From: Coptis chinensis
Lineage: Eukaryota > Streptophyta > Magnoliopsida > Ranunculales > Ranunculaceae
Reading direction: 5' to 3'
Assembly (NCBI GenBank): GCA_015680905.1
Contig: CM027377.1
Coordinates: 88,121,001-88,185,000, forward strand
DNA: 64,000 nucleotides
The notes under the pieces were generated by a model. It worked only from the letters and a program-made list of their open reading frames with translations, ran no database searches and was not told where the DNA came from. Positions 10,331 through 21,327 of this stretch are shown piece by piece; the stretch's first letter is position 1, and each line of letters begins with the position of its first letter. Both the position numbers and the translations under genes were made by a program.

Positions 10331-11897
10331 ATTTTGCTTGTCCTCAAGCAAAGATGAGAAATTAGAATAAGTGACAAAAAATAGAGTTATATCTACTCTT
10401 GTTTCGCTGAGTGCGATTGCATTGACCATAGGCAACAAGGCCTTAAACCACTAGGAATTCCCTAGTGGACGAGTTATAGCCTCGTGAGAGTTTTCCAGTG
10501 AAGGTACTCACAAACTTCATCTATACTACAACGACTAAGAAATAAAACTATTGTTTCCTTATTCATGCTCTAAATTAACTATACCTCTCACTAGCAATGC
10601 ATATAGAGTAATCAGGTCGAAACCTAAGCTAATATATGCATAATAATCAATCATCTACAATAAACATATATACAATGAGTAATACTATGAAATGTCTAGC
10701 AGTGTTCGTTCTAAACTTGGAATAGCTGGCCCTTAAGTAGGTTCTCACAATAATAGTCAAGATACAACACTTTGATTTTTCCACTCAAGTTTCACTACTC
10801 CTCCATGCGCAATTGGGCACACTTTACCTTTTACAATCTCAATGACAACAAGGAAGTCGGAGTCGATCAAACACATCTGCCACTTACTATCACACTAACC
10901 TATTCCTAATTGAGCTAGAGGTCTTTATTAGGTGTTGCGGGGATTAGGAGATGGTTTAAGAAGGAAGGAAATGGATATTTAAAAAGAACAAGTCTGAGAT
11001 AATAGAGTCTTCATATTATGTAACTAGAGAAAACCTTGTTATTTACTTTTGCTTCTACACTTTGTTTCCATCCTTAGCCATATATTTTTTTTTCTTTTTC
11101 TTTTGCTTTTGACTCCTTTTATTCTATTTTTTTGGAGTTTTTATTTTATTTCTATTTTTATTTTTCTTTTCTTTGGATGGAAACTTCTTTTCTTTATTTT
11201 CTGAAGCAATTAACTAACTTTTGTTTACATAGGTTTTTATCTTCTTCTTTCTTCCTCATTCTATTCTCAGACTTATTCTAGATTGGGTTGGTTGATTTTT
11301 TTAATTTTTTAATTTTTTATTTTGTTTTTTTTTTGTAACAGGGTAAAGGATTTGTGGTTTATGAAGGGCTAAAGAAAGGCTCAGAGGGGTGACTAGCGGA
11401 AAATAATTCATAGGTTTGAATTTCTGGCTATATCGATCCAAAGAGGGCCTAAATTCTCGCTTAGGATATGGCATAGTGATCAAGCAAGTGGACGTGTGAT
11501 ATCTCTATCCGGATTTTACTTCTCCCTTTTGTCATTTCTCAAATGTTTCGCTCATATAAGGCTTTAGGCTATATTCTCACAGGATTTGTAGAATAAGTAC
11601 TCTAGCCTAGATTTTGAAACTTATCGCTAACAATCATAGATACTCATGTAATATATTTATAGATAGATGCAAAGATTATTACCTACATATTAACCTAAGT
11701 TTCTAAAAATTATTCTAATGCAAAAGCTACGTGAGACTTCTAGATTATTAAGAGCATAGAGAAGGAAAACAATACCAATATTCCTAAGTGTATAACATGA
11801 ACTTCTTTATTTATATTTTTGAAATTTTAACTAGAAAACAAATGCATATTATACCTATCTATATCCTAACAGATGCCTTAATTACACGTGTTTCTAT
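10331..11897 (-). other. 3' noncoding region of E3
   Basis: No gene is supported. It is collinear with the E2 segment 5400-6930 and includes pyrimidine-rich runs (11080-11340) on the plus strand. Confidence 0.7.
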
Positions 11898-11938
11898 GCC
11901 ACCCCAAACAAGAAGCATGCTTTGTCCTCAAAGCATTT
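11898..11938 (-). promoter_or_regulatory. Internal polypurine-tract-like module after ORF b of E3
   Basis: The minus strand reads GAGGACAAAGCATGC and then TTCTTGTTTGGGGTGGC. It is the counterpart of 5338-5379 in E2 and has one G fewer than the E2 core. Confidence 0.55.
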
Positions 11939-12133
11939 AAATAAAGAGGGTAGAAAAATACCATGGAAACGCGTGAAATTCTGGAACATCTACAAAACAA
12001 GGTTAAAACATACTAATATAAAAACTGACGCAACTCTATAAGAGTTCCACCCATTATGGGGTTAACAAGAATCAAATTGCTTGGGACATAAGCGACACAC
12101 TAACTAGAATTAAAACATACCTTAACTCCCGCT

Positions 12134-12770
12134 TTATTCATCATCCTCCTCATCCTCTTCTTCTATAAAGAAGTGAGGGTTCAGCGTCCGCCATGCCATG
12201 ATAATTTGCGGGCTTCCCGCCATTTATCATCTATTATTGCTAACCTATTAAAAGCCACTTGGTCCGACGGGGTGTAGGGTGCAACCTCGATGAGGTTGTA
12301 TTCTCCACCCTTGCCAAGTCATTGCACGGAAAGATCGAATAATACTATTGGTGGGTCATACAAATTGTCGATCGTAATCCAATCCGCGGAAGCGTGTACA
12401 AAAAAACGGGGAAAGAAACATAGCATATAATACGGGAATTAGAACAGGCATAAGAAGGTACTTATGCCTCATGCTATGGGCTCGAGCTAAACTAGACATC
12501 AAAGTTCGGGAAGGTCATGGCACATACGCCCCCGTGGCTAAAGCAAGGAAAGGCGCAAGTGGCATCATTCACAGAAGAAAAACGTTATTCCCCTAAAATG
12601 TTTAGCATGATCCAAAACATAACAGTTCCTATGTTCATGGATAGGCTACCAAAAGCGACGTTATAGTCCCCTTGGTCCTCGATACGAAAAATGCCTGCCC
12701 CATACGACTCATGCAAAAACTCATAAGTGTAGACATGCATATTATCTACCCAATAACACCATGGGTCTTG
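12134..12770 (-). pseudogene. ORF b of E3, C-terminal part (beyond the LINE insertion)
   Basis: This is the downstream part of ORF b, continuing after the codon for Asp in LAMPTEIQD once the LINE (12771-19082) is ignored. It reads PWCYWVDNMHVYTYEFLHES and then FRIEDQGDYNVAFGSLSMN, a segment deleted in the E2 copy. A stop at about 12585 and later frame changes break it. The tail is acidic (EEEDEEDDE) and ends at TAA 12134-12136. The upstream part is 19083-19380. Function unknown. Confidence 0.6.
12764..12770. repeat. Left target-site duplication of the LINE
   Basis: GGTCTTG here is repeated at 19083-19089. It matches the uninterrupted ORF b sequence of E2 at 4563-4570 (read on the other strand), which fixes the insertion point. 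Confidence 0.8.
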
Positions 12771-12780
12771 TTTTTTTTTT

Positions 12781-13019
12781 GCTAAAAGGTAATTGATTAA
12801 CTTAAAAGAATAATGGTTACAAGAAGAAAAAATAAGAACATTCTGATATGACTGGACTAAGAAGGATAAAACAACCATGTACCCTTCTCACTACAATAGT
12901 TCTTAGTGAGTAAATCTAAAGTATGTAGTATTCTGGTTCTCAAGATGTCTCACGAATGGAGGTCGAGACTGCCACCATACACTTTGCCCTTTAGTTAGCC
13001 CTGCTCCATGTCTAGCACA
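12781..13019 (-). other. LINE 3' untranslated region
   Basis: About 240 bp between the end of ORF2 and the poly(A) tail. No ORF of note. Confidence 0.6.
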
Positions 13020-16000
13020 TCAATCTGCTCCCAAATTAGTTTCCCTCCAGATTGAGGTGATATTAATCCATGTTGCTTGCGCTTGCAATAGCTGCCATCG
13101 TGCCCTGACTCTCCAGTGCATATTACCTTGTTGGAAAGCTTGGACTATCTTTAAGAAGTCCGATTCCACCCATATATGCCTCCATCCCATTTCTATAGCT
13201 TTTGTGACTCCTTCCACAATCGCATATGTCTCCGCCATGTAGTTAGTAGAAACTCCTAATCCCCCCGCTGCAGCCCCAAGGAAAGCCCCATTATGATCTC
13301 TATAAACAGCACCCCACCCTGAGATACCTAGATTACCCCTAGAACTTCCATCTGCATTCATCTTTAATACTCCAGGCGGGGGAAGATTCCAGTAACATTC
13401 GAAGATTTTTGGAGATTTTTGAAGTTGGTGGCTGAGTTTGAAAGCTCGAAGTACCTTCAAATCTCTCATCGAGTTCTTCATGTGTCTCAAGGACTTATGA
13501 TAAGCCCTTACTGTTGCCCTTCGAACCAAGAAGCAGATTTCTCTGAAGTTGGAACTCTTGCTGTCATACATTACCTTGTTGCGATTCTTCCATAGACTCA
13601 CTAGGTGGTCGGGGAACATGCCTTCCACATATCCGTAATCAATGAGTTGTAGTGCTTACCTTGTCTGCTGAATATCGCTCGGAGATTCCATGCTCTCGGG
13701 TGAGATCGAAGATCGCTCGCCGCATCGCCACACCCGCTTTTGTACCAAGCAATGGAATAGAAGGTGATCCAGTGTTTCCTCTTGTTCCCTACAGATGCTA
13801 CATCGCGAGGCCAGCTGGAATTTTCTTCTTTTTAGCTGTTCATCTGTTCTTGCGGCACCATGAGCCAACTTCCACGCTATTCCTTGCGTCCTTGGTAAGA
13901 TATGTGCACTCCATATAAAAGTTACACCATACGGGCTTGTGGGCCTTGGCTCTTATGTCCTCATGCGCTGCCGAGACAGTGAATTGTCCATTATGCGTTG
14001 ATATCCATATTCTTTCATCTTCTCGGGTGCTATGTGGCTGCTGAATTTCTGCCTCTTCCATGCCAATGTGATTTAGCACTTGAGCCATGTTGTTAGAAAA
14101 ATGCCAATTCTCTTCATGTATGCAATCAGCCAGAGTAGCTTGAAGCTTCATAATCTCCTTTCTGTCCTCCTAGAAGAAATCGCAGATAGGTTTCCTCAGT
14201 AGCCAGTTGTCCCTCCATATGTTTATATCCTTGCCATTGCCCACTATCCATCCATGAAAAGGAGCCATTTCCGTGAGGGCCCAACGTATTCCCAGCCACA
14301 CTGTTGATGACTTGTAGTTGGACCATCCCCCAACTCTGTTAGTGTACTTGCCCTTCATAAAAGATGACCAGTCACCGTCTTCTGTTAATAGACACCAAGC
14401 TTGTTTCATGAGCATTGCAAGATTGATGTCTTGCAATCGTCTTCTCCCCAGCCCGCCTTCCTCCACCGGTTTGCATGTCTTATCCCAAGATACTGTTATT
14501 GTTTTTCTCTCGGCTGGATTGCCACTCCAGATGAAGTTTCTGATGATGCTCTCGCATTCCTTCAGAACTGATTTTGGCCATCTATAAATAGCCATGTTGT
14601 GGGCCGGGGATCTTTGTTAAGCACATGCCTTGCTAGAACCACTCGGGCCTCGAAAAGATAGCATCTTTCCGCCCACCCCGAAACCTTTCTTCCGATTTCG
14701 TCCACTAGAGGTGCAAGAGCCACTTTAGTCACTCTTTCACGTGAATGAGGGGACACCAAGGTATTTTTCGGCAAAGTACCTACATTTATTCCCGAGTCTC
14801 CTCAGATTCGCGACTCTCCTACTTTGAGTCATAGGGCCTAAAAAGATTTTGCATTTGCCCTTGTTTACTAACTGGCCAGAAGTGTCCTGATATCGGTTTA
14901 GAAGCTGCCAAATATTCTTAATACACTTCATATTAGCATTGCAGAATAAGAAAATGTCATCCGCAAACATAAGGTGAGAAGGGCTGCAGTACTTGGCATT
15001 GACCATATGCTGTATTTTTCCATCTTGAACCATTTTCGATATACCTCTGCTGAGACAGTCCTCTGCAAATGCGAAGAGCATAGGAGATAGAGGGTCGCCT
15101 TGCTTTAGACCTCTTTCTGTAGAGAAAAGCCCAATAGGGCCTCCATTGAGCATGATTGACATAGAATTGCTCGCAAAAGCTCCTTTTAGCCATTGTATCC
15201 ATTTCACACTGAAGCCAACCTGCTGTAACACTGCCCACAGAAAGTTCCAATCGATGGTATCGAAGGCCTGTGATATATCAAGCTTGATGCCAATGCTACC
15301 TCCAAATCTTGGTGTTTGCAGTTCGTTCACCATTTCTGATGCTAGTCCAATGGCTTGCTGAGAGTTCCTGTTAGCTATGAATCCATATTGTTCCTGGCTG
15401 ATGCTTCTTTCTGCAATCGGACTCAACCTCTTGGCCAAAATCTTGGTAATAACTTTGAGCACAAAGTTAGATAAGCATATCGGTATATACTTATTGAGCT
15501 GATTGGCATTCTTTTCTTTCGGGATCAGCACTATGAAATTGGCATTGAATCCGTTGGGCAATCTAGCTTTTAGAAAGAAATATAGCACTGCCCTTACTAA
15601 GTCATGACCCACTATGTCCCAACAATGCTGAAAGAAGTATCCACTGAAGCCATCCGGTCCAGGAGAGCTGTCTGCCTTCAGGTGGAACACTGCTGCCTTG
15701 ACTTCTTCTGCAGTAGGGTGCTTTGATAAATTTGCATTTTCTTCCTCCGAGATCATATTAGGCATGCCCTGTATCAGTTCCCAGTCCATCTCGTGTTCCA
15801 CCCTTTTGAATTTTTCGGAGTAATGCTTGACTATGTATCTGCCAATCACTTCTTGCGAATCCAACTTGAAACCATCCTCATTTTTCATTTATGAAATTAA
15901 GGATTTGCTCTTGTTTCTGTTAACCATAGCATGAAAGAATTTTGTGCTGCGATCATTGTCATTGTCCCATTGAGTTTTTGATTTCTGTCTCCAAAACATC

Positions 16001-17068
16001 TGTTCTTGTTGCAGAAGAAGTTCCACCTTTTTTTCCTGTTCCACCATCATCTCAATGAATTCCTCTGTCACTATTTCCGTCTCGAACTGGTTCTGCATGC
16101 GTTCCAGGTTCTTTGATTCCTTTTATACTTTAGAAGTAATGTTCCCAAATACTTCTTTGTTCCATTTCTTCAGAGTAGCCTTCAGTCTTTTCAGCTTCTG
16201 AGTCAGAATAAATATTGAGTGCCCCCAAATGGGAATTTCCCAGCTTGCTTTCACAATGTCTCTGAAATTAGGATCGATGCACCACATATTGAAAAATTTG
16301 AAAGGCATGTTTCCGGGCCTTGGAACATTGACGCCAAGATCCCATAATCGGAGAGTGGTCTGAGCAGATTCTACTACCTACTTTGTAATTCCATCCCTGA
16401 AATTTAGAGCACCACTCTGCATTGCATAACATTCTATCTAGTTTCCCCATGATTTTGAATCTGCCTACTTGCTTGTTCCACCAAGTATATACTAATCCCG
16501 TGTTTGGGATCTCCATAAGCTGAGATTCACTAATACAATCTCGAAAATCATTCAAAGCTGCTGCCGTTGGCCGATTTCCTCCACATTTTTCCAAAATACT
16601 CAAATAGGCATTAAAGTCTCCTAGAACAAGCCATGGCAGATTGAATGAACTTATTTGCTTTATTTCATTCCACAGATGTCTTCTCTGAACATATATGCAG
16701 TGGGCATGTACTACTATAATTAGACATCCCTCCACCTCTACTGTGATTTGTTGAGAAGACTGTTGTAGAAGAGTGGGAGTGGATACTGTGGATTTCCAAA
16801 GAAGCCAGATGTTTGGAACACTATTATGTCTATCATTGAAGTAAAAAGAAGCACTCATTCCCAAAGACTGGAGATAAGCACTTGAAATATCTCTGGGAGT
16901 TATCATAGCTTCAGCGATTCCAACTATGTCGGGATCCCATTTATTGATGAGCTTCGAGAGCCTGTTCTGTGTCTTGTCATTTGCAATTCCTCTAATATTC
17001 CAAAATATGCACCTCATTGAGAATATAGAAGTTTTATTGTGGGAAATGGTGAAAGACACCTTTATCAA
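13020..17068 (-). pseudogene. LINE ORF2: endonuclease, reverse transcriptase, RNase H (broken)
   Basis: ORF2 would nick target DNA and copy LINE RNA into it. The apurinic-type endonuclease (17068-16268) shows WNIRG, the Glu of GIAEAMI, LVLGDFNA, KLDRML and SDHSP. A linker (16308-15889) follows with stops near 16120 and 15895. Reverse transcriptase (15888-14737) shows SPGPDGFSGYFFQ, KLDISQAFDTIDW, RGLKQGDPLSPMLF and the catalytic LMFADDIFLF. The thumb and zinc-binding region (14774-13656) is spread over three frames and includes CSICREQEETLDHLLFHC. RNase H (13628-13020) shows MNADGSSRGN, AETYAI and VESDF, ending ETNLGAD. Gene order and the RNase H domain are those of plant L1-clade LINEs. At least five frame breaks make it inactive. 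Confidence 0.85.
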
Positions 17069-17145
17069 TTCTCCCTTCTTCTTCCGAGACCTTGACCTTG
17101 ATCCGATCCGTCACCGGGTTTTGATTGCGGTTTTGCCATTTTGGT

Positions 17146-17562
17146 TTACCATATTTGAATCCTCGGAGAGTTTTCCTCTTGATCTTGGTCGCCATTTTGA
17201 TCCTCCTCTGCCCATGCTACTATATCAGCCCATCTTGTAAAATTTGTCGATTCTGGGTCAGGTGGTTTATCATCTTCGTCCCTAGCGTGTTGCTTGTGTG
17301 CCATAAGTTGCAACACTCTCTCTGCCTCTATTTCTGCCCTAGTATCTTCCACCTGGACTATAGAAACTGTAGGCACTGAATCTTTTTCCTGTGTATTAGT
17401 ATTTCTCAGAGTCCCTACTTCCACCTCTTGTGCATCCTCCTGAACTTCCTTTCTTGCAACAGACTTCGCATTCCCTTGTTCATGGTTCTGTTCACCCTGT
17501 GCTTCCGCACTCATGTCCTCTTGAATCAACAACATTTTGAGAGGTAAACCAATGGGGACCAT
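17146..17562 (-). pseudogene. LINE ORF1, C-terminal part
   Basis: This acidic, Gln/Glu-rich tail (about 138 residues, with TNFTRWADIVAWAEEDQNGD near its end) lies about 80 bp upstream of ORF2 on the same strand, where the end of ORF1 should be. The frame is closed by a stop just upstream (about 17580), where the inversion junction must lie. The N-terminal bulk of ORF1 is on the other strand at 17923-19082. Confidence 0.65.
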
Positions 17563-17696
17563 GTTTTGGGCGACTGGATGTCATATATCTTAAGTAGTGT
17601 AATGATCCTGTAGTCCAAGTTTTTGCCGCTTTTAGTTAAAAGAAAAGTTGGTGGAAAACTCCTATCGTTTCAAACCTCATCTTTCCTTCCCTTTTA

Positions 17697-17922
17697 GGCA
17701 AAATCCTCCACTGCAATGCAGTGAGAGTTCTAAAAGGTTGGGTAATCGTCTACGTATCATCAGATTTAAGTCTTAACTCCCCTTCAGGTAAAATCCTTTA
17801 CTGTTCACAGTAGAAGTTCTGAAGTGGGAAATCCGTTTTTTTCATTCTCCATGCCCTCTTCATGTTTGGGTAAAATCCTACATTGATAACAGTGTTAGTT
17901 CCAAACCAGGAAGAGAGAACTC
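17697..17922 (+). repeat. LINE 5'UTR with three imperfect hairpin repeats
   Basis: Three copies of a unit G(G)(C/T)AAAATCCT - stem - loop - stem - AGTTC lie at 17697-17735, 17787-17820 and 17868-17903. The stems are CACTG/CAGTG (17709-17713 with 17719-17723), TACTG/CAGTA (17799-17803 with 17808-17812) and CATTG/CAGTG (17881-17885 with 17890-17894). Pairing is kept despite base changes. They sit just before ORF1. Confidence 0.6.
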
Positions 17923-19082
17923 ATGGATATATCTGAATTTGAAATACCACGAGTTGTGGCAAGTATTAAAGCTGTGTCGCTGGAGAAACAAGTTAGGATT
18001 GAGGAAAGTGAACAGGTTGCAAAGGTAACCAGTAGTCGATCTCTATCCTTTGCAGAGGCAGCGAAACAAACAAACCTTCCCCTGGTGGAATGTCATGAAC
18101 TTCCTATGCCGGAAAAGATGGGTGAATATCCAGCCATCACCATTCTGGAGAGAGTTTATGAAAAGGGAATGCTATACTGTAAACATTGTTTGGTGGGTAG
18201 AATCGACCTACAGAAGATCCCAATCCAAAGAGTTCGAATCCTAGCAAAGAAAATCTGGCAACCAACAGGGGATTGGCTTATCACTCCAATTGGCAAGGGA
18301 TATATATTTCTGAAATTCTCTAATGCAGAGGATCTAAATAGGGTGTGGTTAAAAGGAGCATGGGACTTTGAGAAAAATGTGATGCGCATTAGTCAATGGA
18401 CTCCGAATTTCAGCCCAGAAAGCCAGAGACAATCTCACGCATTGGTCTGGATCAGACTACCAGGGCTTAGTCAGGAATTTTGGGAACCTGAAGCGTTGAT
18501 GTCAATTGCTAGAGGTGTGGGATACCCAATGCAAATAGACGAGGGAACTCTTAACAGGGATTACGGGTATTATGCTCGAATCCTAGTGGATGTGGATCTA
18601 TCAGAAGAAATACCGGACAAAATATATGTTAAGACCAAAAAGGTGCAATTCTGGCAGTCTGTAGAGGTTGGGAAGCTTCCCAAAATGTGCACACATTGCA
18701 AGATAGTTGGCCACTTGGTCACAGAATGTCGGAAACTAAAAGGGGGTATGAATAAGGACAAAGAGGTGATAACTGACTCCACTCCCCCAGCGGAATGTGG
18801 AGCGGCAAAAGTTCGAAAGAAAAGAGGGAGGCAACAGAAACAAGGAGAATCCAGTAAGCAAGGTGAAGCAATTTGGATGCCGAAACAGAAGGAACAGCTT
18901 ACGGAAACTCAGGTACAAAACAGATTTGCGGGGCTGGAAGTGGAGGAAATCCATGAGATGGCGCCTGGTGAGAATGGGGAAGAAACAGGAGATGTAGAAA
19001 TCATGGGAACGAATGAGGTGCATGAACCAATCCCTGTAGAGGAAGAGGAACCTATTGATGTCGAGGAACAGGAGCCTATCAA
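17923..19082 (+). pseudogene. LINE ORF1, N-terminal part: DUF4283 and CCHC zinc knuckle
   Basis: The frame starts MDISEFEIPR at 17923 and stays open to the end of the LINE at 19082; after that it reads into ORF b antisense sequence and stops at 19126. Residues about 55-190 resemble the plant DUF4283 domain (KKIWQPTGDWLITPIGKGYI, FLKFSNAEDLNRVWLKGAWD, WTPNFSPESQ, ALVWIRLPGL). Residues about 245-265 hold a zinc knuckle, CTHCKIVGHLVTEC. The tail is rich in Lys, Gln and Glu. This is the expected RNA-binding ORF1 of a plant LINE. It lies on the strand opposite ORF2 because of the inversion; the missing end is at 17146-17562. Confidence 0.8.
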
Positions 19083-19380
19083 GGTCTTGTATTTCAGTGG
19101 GCATAGCAAGTCCAAGAACAAATGCTAGCAAGAACCTGGTAATTTCCATTGGTTCATCATCAATGTTGATGGAGAACACTTGTTCTCCATCTGTTCTCTC
19201 AAAGAAAATGCAGTTATCGTAAAAATAAGATGCTAGTGTTGGAGAATAAAGTTCAGTAGGTCTTACCATAACCGGTTCCCAGCCTACGTATGTGATCGCC
19301 TCGCGAAACCAAGCACCATAAGTAGTGCTTTGGAACAAATCTTCAAAAGACTGTTCCGGTATTATTGTAGGAGATGTCAT
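19083..19380 (-). pseudogene. ORF b of E3, N-terminal part
   Basis: ATG at 19380 starts MTSPTIIPEQSFEDLF, followed by TTYGAWFREAITYVGWEPVM, YSPTLASYFYDNCIFFERTD and RFLLAFVLGLAMPTEIQD, where the LINE interrupts it. An upstream in-frame ATG at 19470 would add about 30 residues; I prefer 19380 because E2 has an ATG at the same place (4273). This part is cleaner than in E2 and gives the best view of the N-terminal domain. Function unknown; see ORF a for the likely paralogy. Confidence 0.6.
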
Positions 19381-19706
19381 CTCAGAACGATGCTCTGGAA
19401 CAGCTGCAAATGATCCGAGAACAACTCGCAGAAAACTAGAAATTTTTGTGTTTACGGAGGTCATAAGCAAGAAGCCGCTCCACTTGAAGCTTGAGCCGCC
19501 TCGATGATTTTCTAGTTCCAGTGTTTGAAGTCGCTCACACCTTTGGCAAAGCGCTTCGGTGCAAAATTTCAGAAAAAAGTAGGTAGAAGAGTGCGCTCCG
19601 AGGTGCTGATGGTTGAAAAATGAGACGAAACGTGGGAAACGTGGGAGTGAAAGGTGAGTGATGGAAGTTAGGTGTAGTGTGGGTTGTGAGTGTAGAATGA
19701 ATGAAG

Positions 19707-19714
19707 TTTATATA
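19707..19714 (-). promoter_or_regulatory. Candidate internal promoter (TATA box) upstream of ORF b in E3
   Basis: The minus strand reads TATATAAA, about 330 bp before ORF b, the same position as 3964-3970 in E2. Its conservation in both copies argues against chance but not strongly, as the whole spacer is conserved. Confidence 0.4.
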
Positions 19715-20004
19715 GGTTTTAAGTTTGTAAAACGGATCGGGAAGTTGCCAAAAAGTTTTTATGGCAATTTCCGGAAATACTAAACTTTCCAAACCCGAAA
19801 ACGGAAACAACTCATATTCTTGATTCTAAAACAACCCTAGTATCTTTTAGGATGAATTTAGGATAGAACCTACCTATTTTATCGAGATTTCTTCCTACCA
19901 TGATATTTATTCATAGATATGCCTAATCGGCAATATTCTCACCCTAACTCCGAAATAACTTCTAAAAACGAGGGTCATATAAAAATCATGCTGGAATAGA
20001 TAAT

Positions 20005-20026
20005 ACCACCCCCAAATAATTTGGGA
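20005..20026 (-). promoter_or_regulatory. Internal polypurine-tract-like module after ORF a of E3
   Basis: The minus strand reads CCAAATTATTTGGGGGTGGT. It matches 3653-3676 of E2. Confidence 0.5.
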
Positions 20027-20176
20027 AGGTGGGATCAATATTAAACAACCACGCACAATGAAAATAACCACATTATATTAAATTTTTCATTCAAAGTACA
20101 TTTCACTACAAAATTCAAATTACCGAAATAAAACTTACATTAAAATAACTAACAATAATAAAACTACAAATAAAAA

Positions 20177-21327
20177 TCAACAAGCTATAATATCCCTAAA
20201 CACGTCGGTACTGGTAGCGGAGGGCACACGCTCAGGAGATGGCTCCTGAGCTCCCGATGGGCCAGCACCATTCGTCTTTCGGCGATGACGCTCGTGGCTC
20301 GATGATGTATCCTCAGAAGGAGAATCCCCATGAGGTGGAAAGCGTGCAAGCATATCGGCCCGGAACTGGCGCTGAGCTTCTAGCTCAGTCCTCATCTATT
20401 CCCACCGCTCATCCTCTCGCTGGGTACGAATCTCAAAGTTATGGTGGATAGTAGCCTATCGAGTCCGGAGGTCTTCGCAGATAGTATTGAGTGAACGCAT
20501 GCCACGATGAATCACAGCCATGCGTTCTGCATCTGACCAACACCTCTCCAAGGCATCAGCATCAAAACAAGTCAAGTCCTCCTCATCCTCCAAGTCATTC
20601 TCATTTCCACCATCCTCCTCGTCCTCTACCCTATTCTCAAGCAACCTCCAAACTCGTTGGACACAATCCTTATAAATCCGAGGATTTCGGTGTAGGGTGA
20701 GGTAAATCCTATCAGACGTCGGAGTCGCTCTCAACTTCAGCATGATCTTGGTTATCAAAACAGGGAGAGGTGCAATAGACTTCCCTACTCCCCTAATCAT
20801 GTTAAGCAAAAACTCCAAGATACAGAACTCATACTTCTGCTCCTGGAGTATCCATAGAATGTGGAGGCAGTTCGGACCGATGTCGTGCGACCTTCTCCTT
20901 CCCTAGGGCGCTCCGACCAATCCATCGAGCTGCGCCCGGTGGTTGGTTCGAGGGATGCTGGCGAACACAATGCGAAGCTTGTATTGTAGTTCCCTTCGTA
21001 AATCGCCGCGTTCATCAACGGCTCGACCCCATTATATTGGGACTCCTGTAACGTGGCATCTAGATGGATTCTAGGCGGAATGCCTAGAATCTCAGCCAAC
21101 AACCCAGCAGTTACTTCTTTCCTCCTCTTTACCACCGTAACAAAAATTCTACTCCCCTCCAACTCCCTCGTGTTGTAAAACCATCGGACTAACTCTTCGT
21201 GGTAAAAGGCATCAGTCGAGTACCACAAGCTATTCCAATCTCTACTAATCATTTCGTCACCGTAAAACGGCGCGAAGTGGTCGCCAGTAAATGCTTGCTC
21301 CGGCAAAATTTGACATTGTTGAGCCAT
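20177..21327 (-). pseudogene. ORF a of E3, frameshifted
   Basis: The start is ATG 21327 (MAQQCQILPEQAFTGDHFAP). The first part, to about 20800, is open: WNSLWYSTDAFYHEELVRWF, EGSRIFVTVVKRRKEVTAGL and LLAEILGIPPRIH. A frame change near 20930-20800 leads to FLLNMIRGVGKSIAPLPVLI, then an acidic stretch and FDADALERCWSDAERMAV. A stop near 20455 and another frame give the tail LEAQRQFRADMLARFPPH and a Ser-rich end at 20177. The E2 copy is at 2322-3494. The N-terminal pattern (residues about 25-90) fits the plant 'putative transposon protein' type of domain; a capsid- or RNA-binding role is possible but unproven. Confidence 0.6.

Larger units (their letters stand above)
12771..19082 (-). mobile_element. 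L1-type plant LINE with inverted 5' end (twin-priming product)
   Basis: The insertion splits ORF b of E3 and is bounded by the duplicated GGTCTTG. Its 3' end is the T run 12771-12780, a short poly(A) tail on the minus strand. From 13020 to about 17575 the minus strand encodes ORF2 (endonuclease, reverse transcriptase, zinc finger region, RNase H) and the ORF1 tail. From about 17600 to 19082 the plus strand carries the 5'UTR and the main part of ORF1. ORF1 is thus cut in two, the parts pointing toward each other's 5' ends, exactly what 5' inversion during target-primed reverse transcription would give. Total 6,312 bp. ORF2 has several stops, so it is dead. Confidence 0.85.

Noticed and set aside
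17923..19082. ORF1 as a second, separate LINE in plus orientation
   Set aside because: There is no second poly(A) tail or duplication, the ORF ends exactly at the LINE boundary, and its missing C-terminus is on the other strand next to ORF2; inversion explains all of it.
18736..19128. Minus-strand ORF continuing ORF b into Leu/Phe/Arg-rich sequence
   Set aside because: Below 19083 it is only the antisense of LINE ORF1; the true continuation of ORF b is at 12770 on the far side of the LINE.
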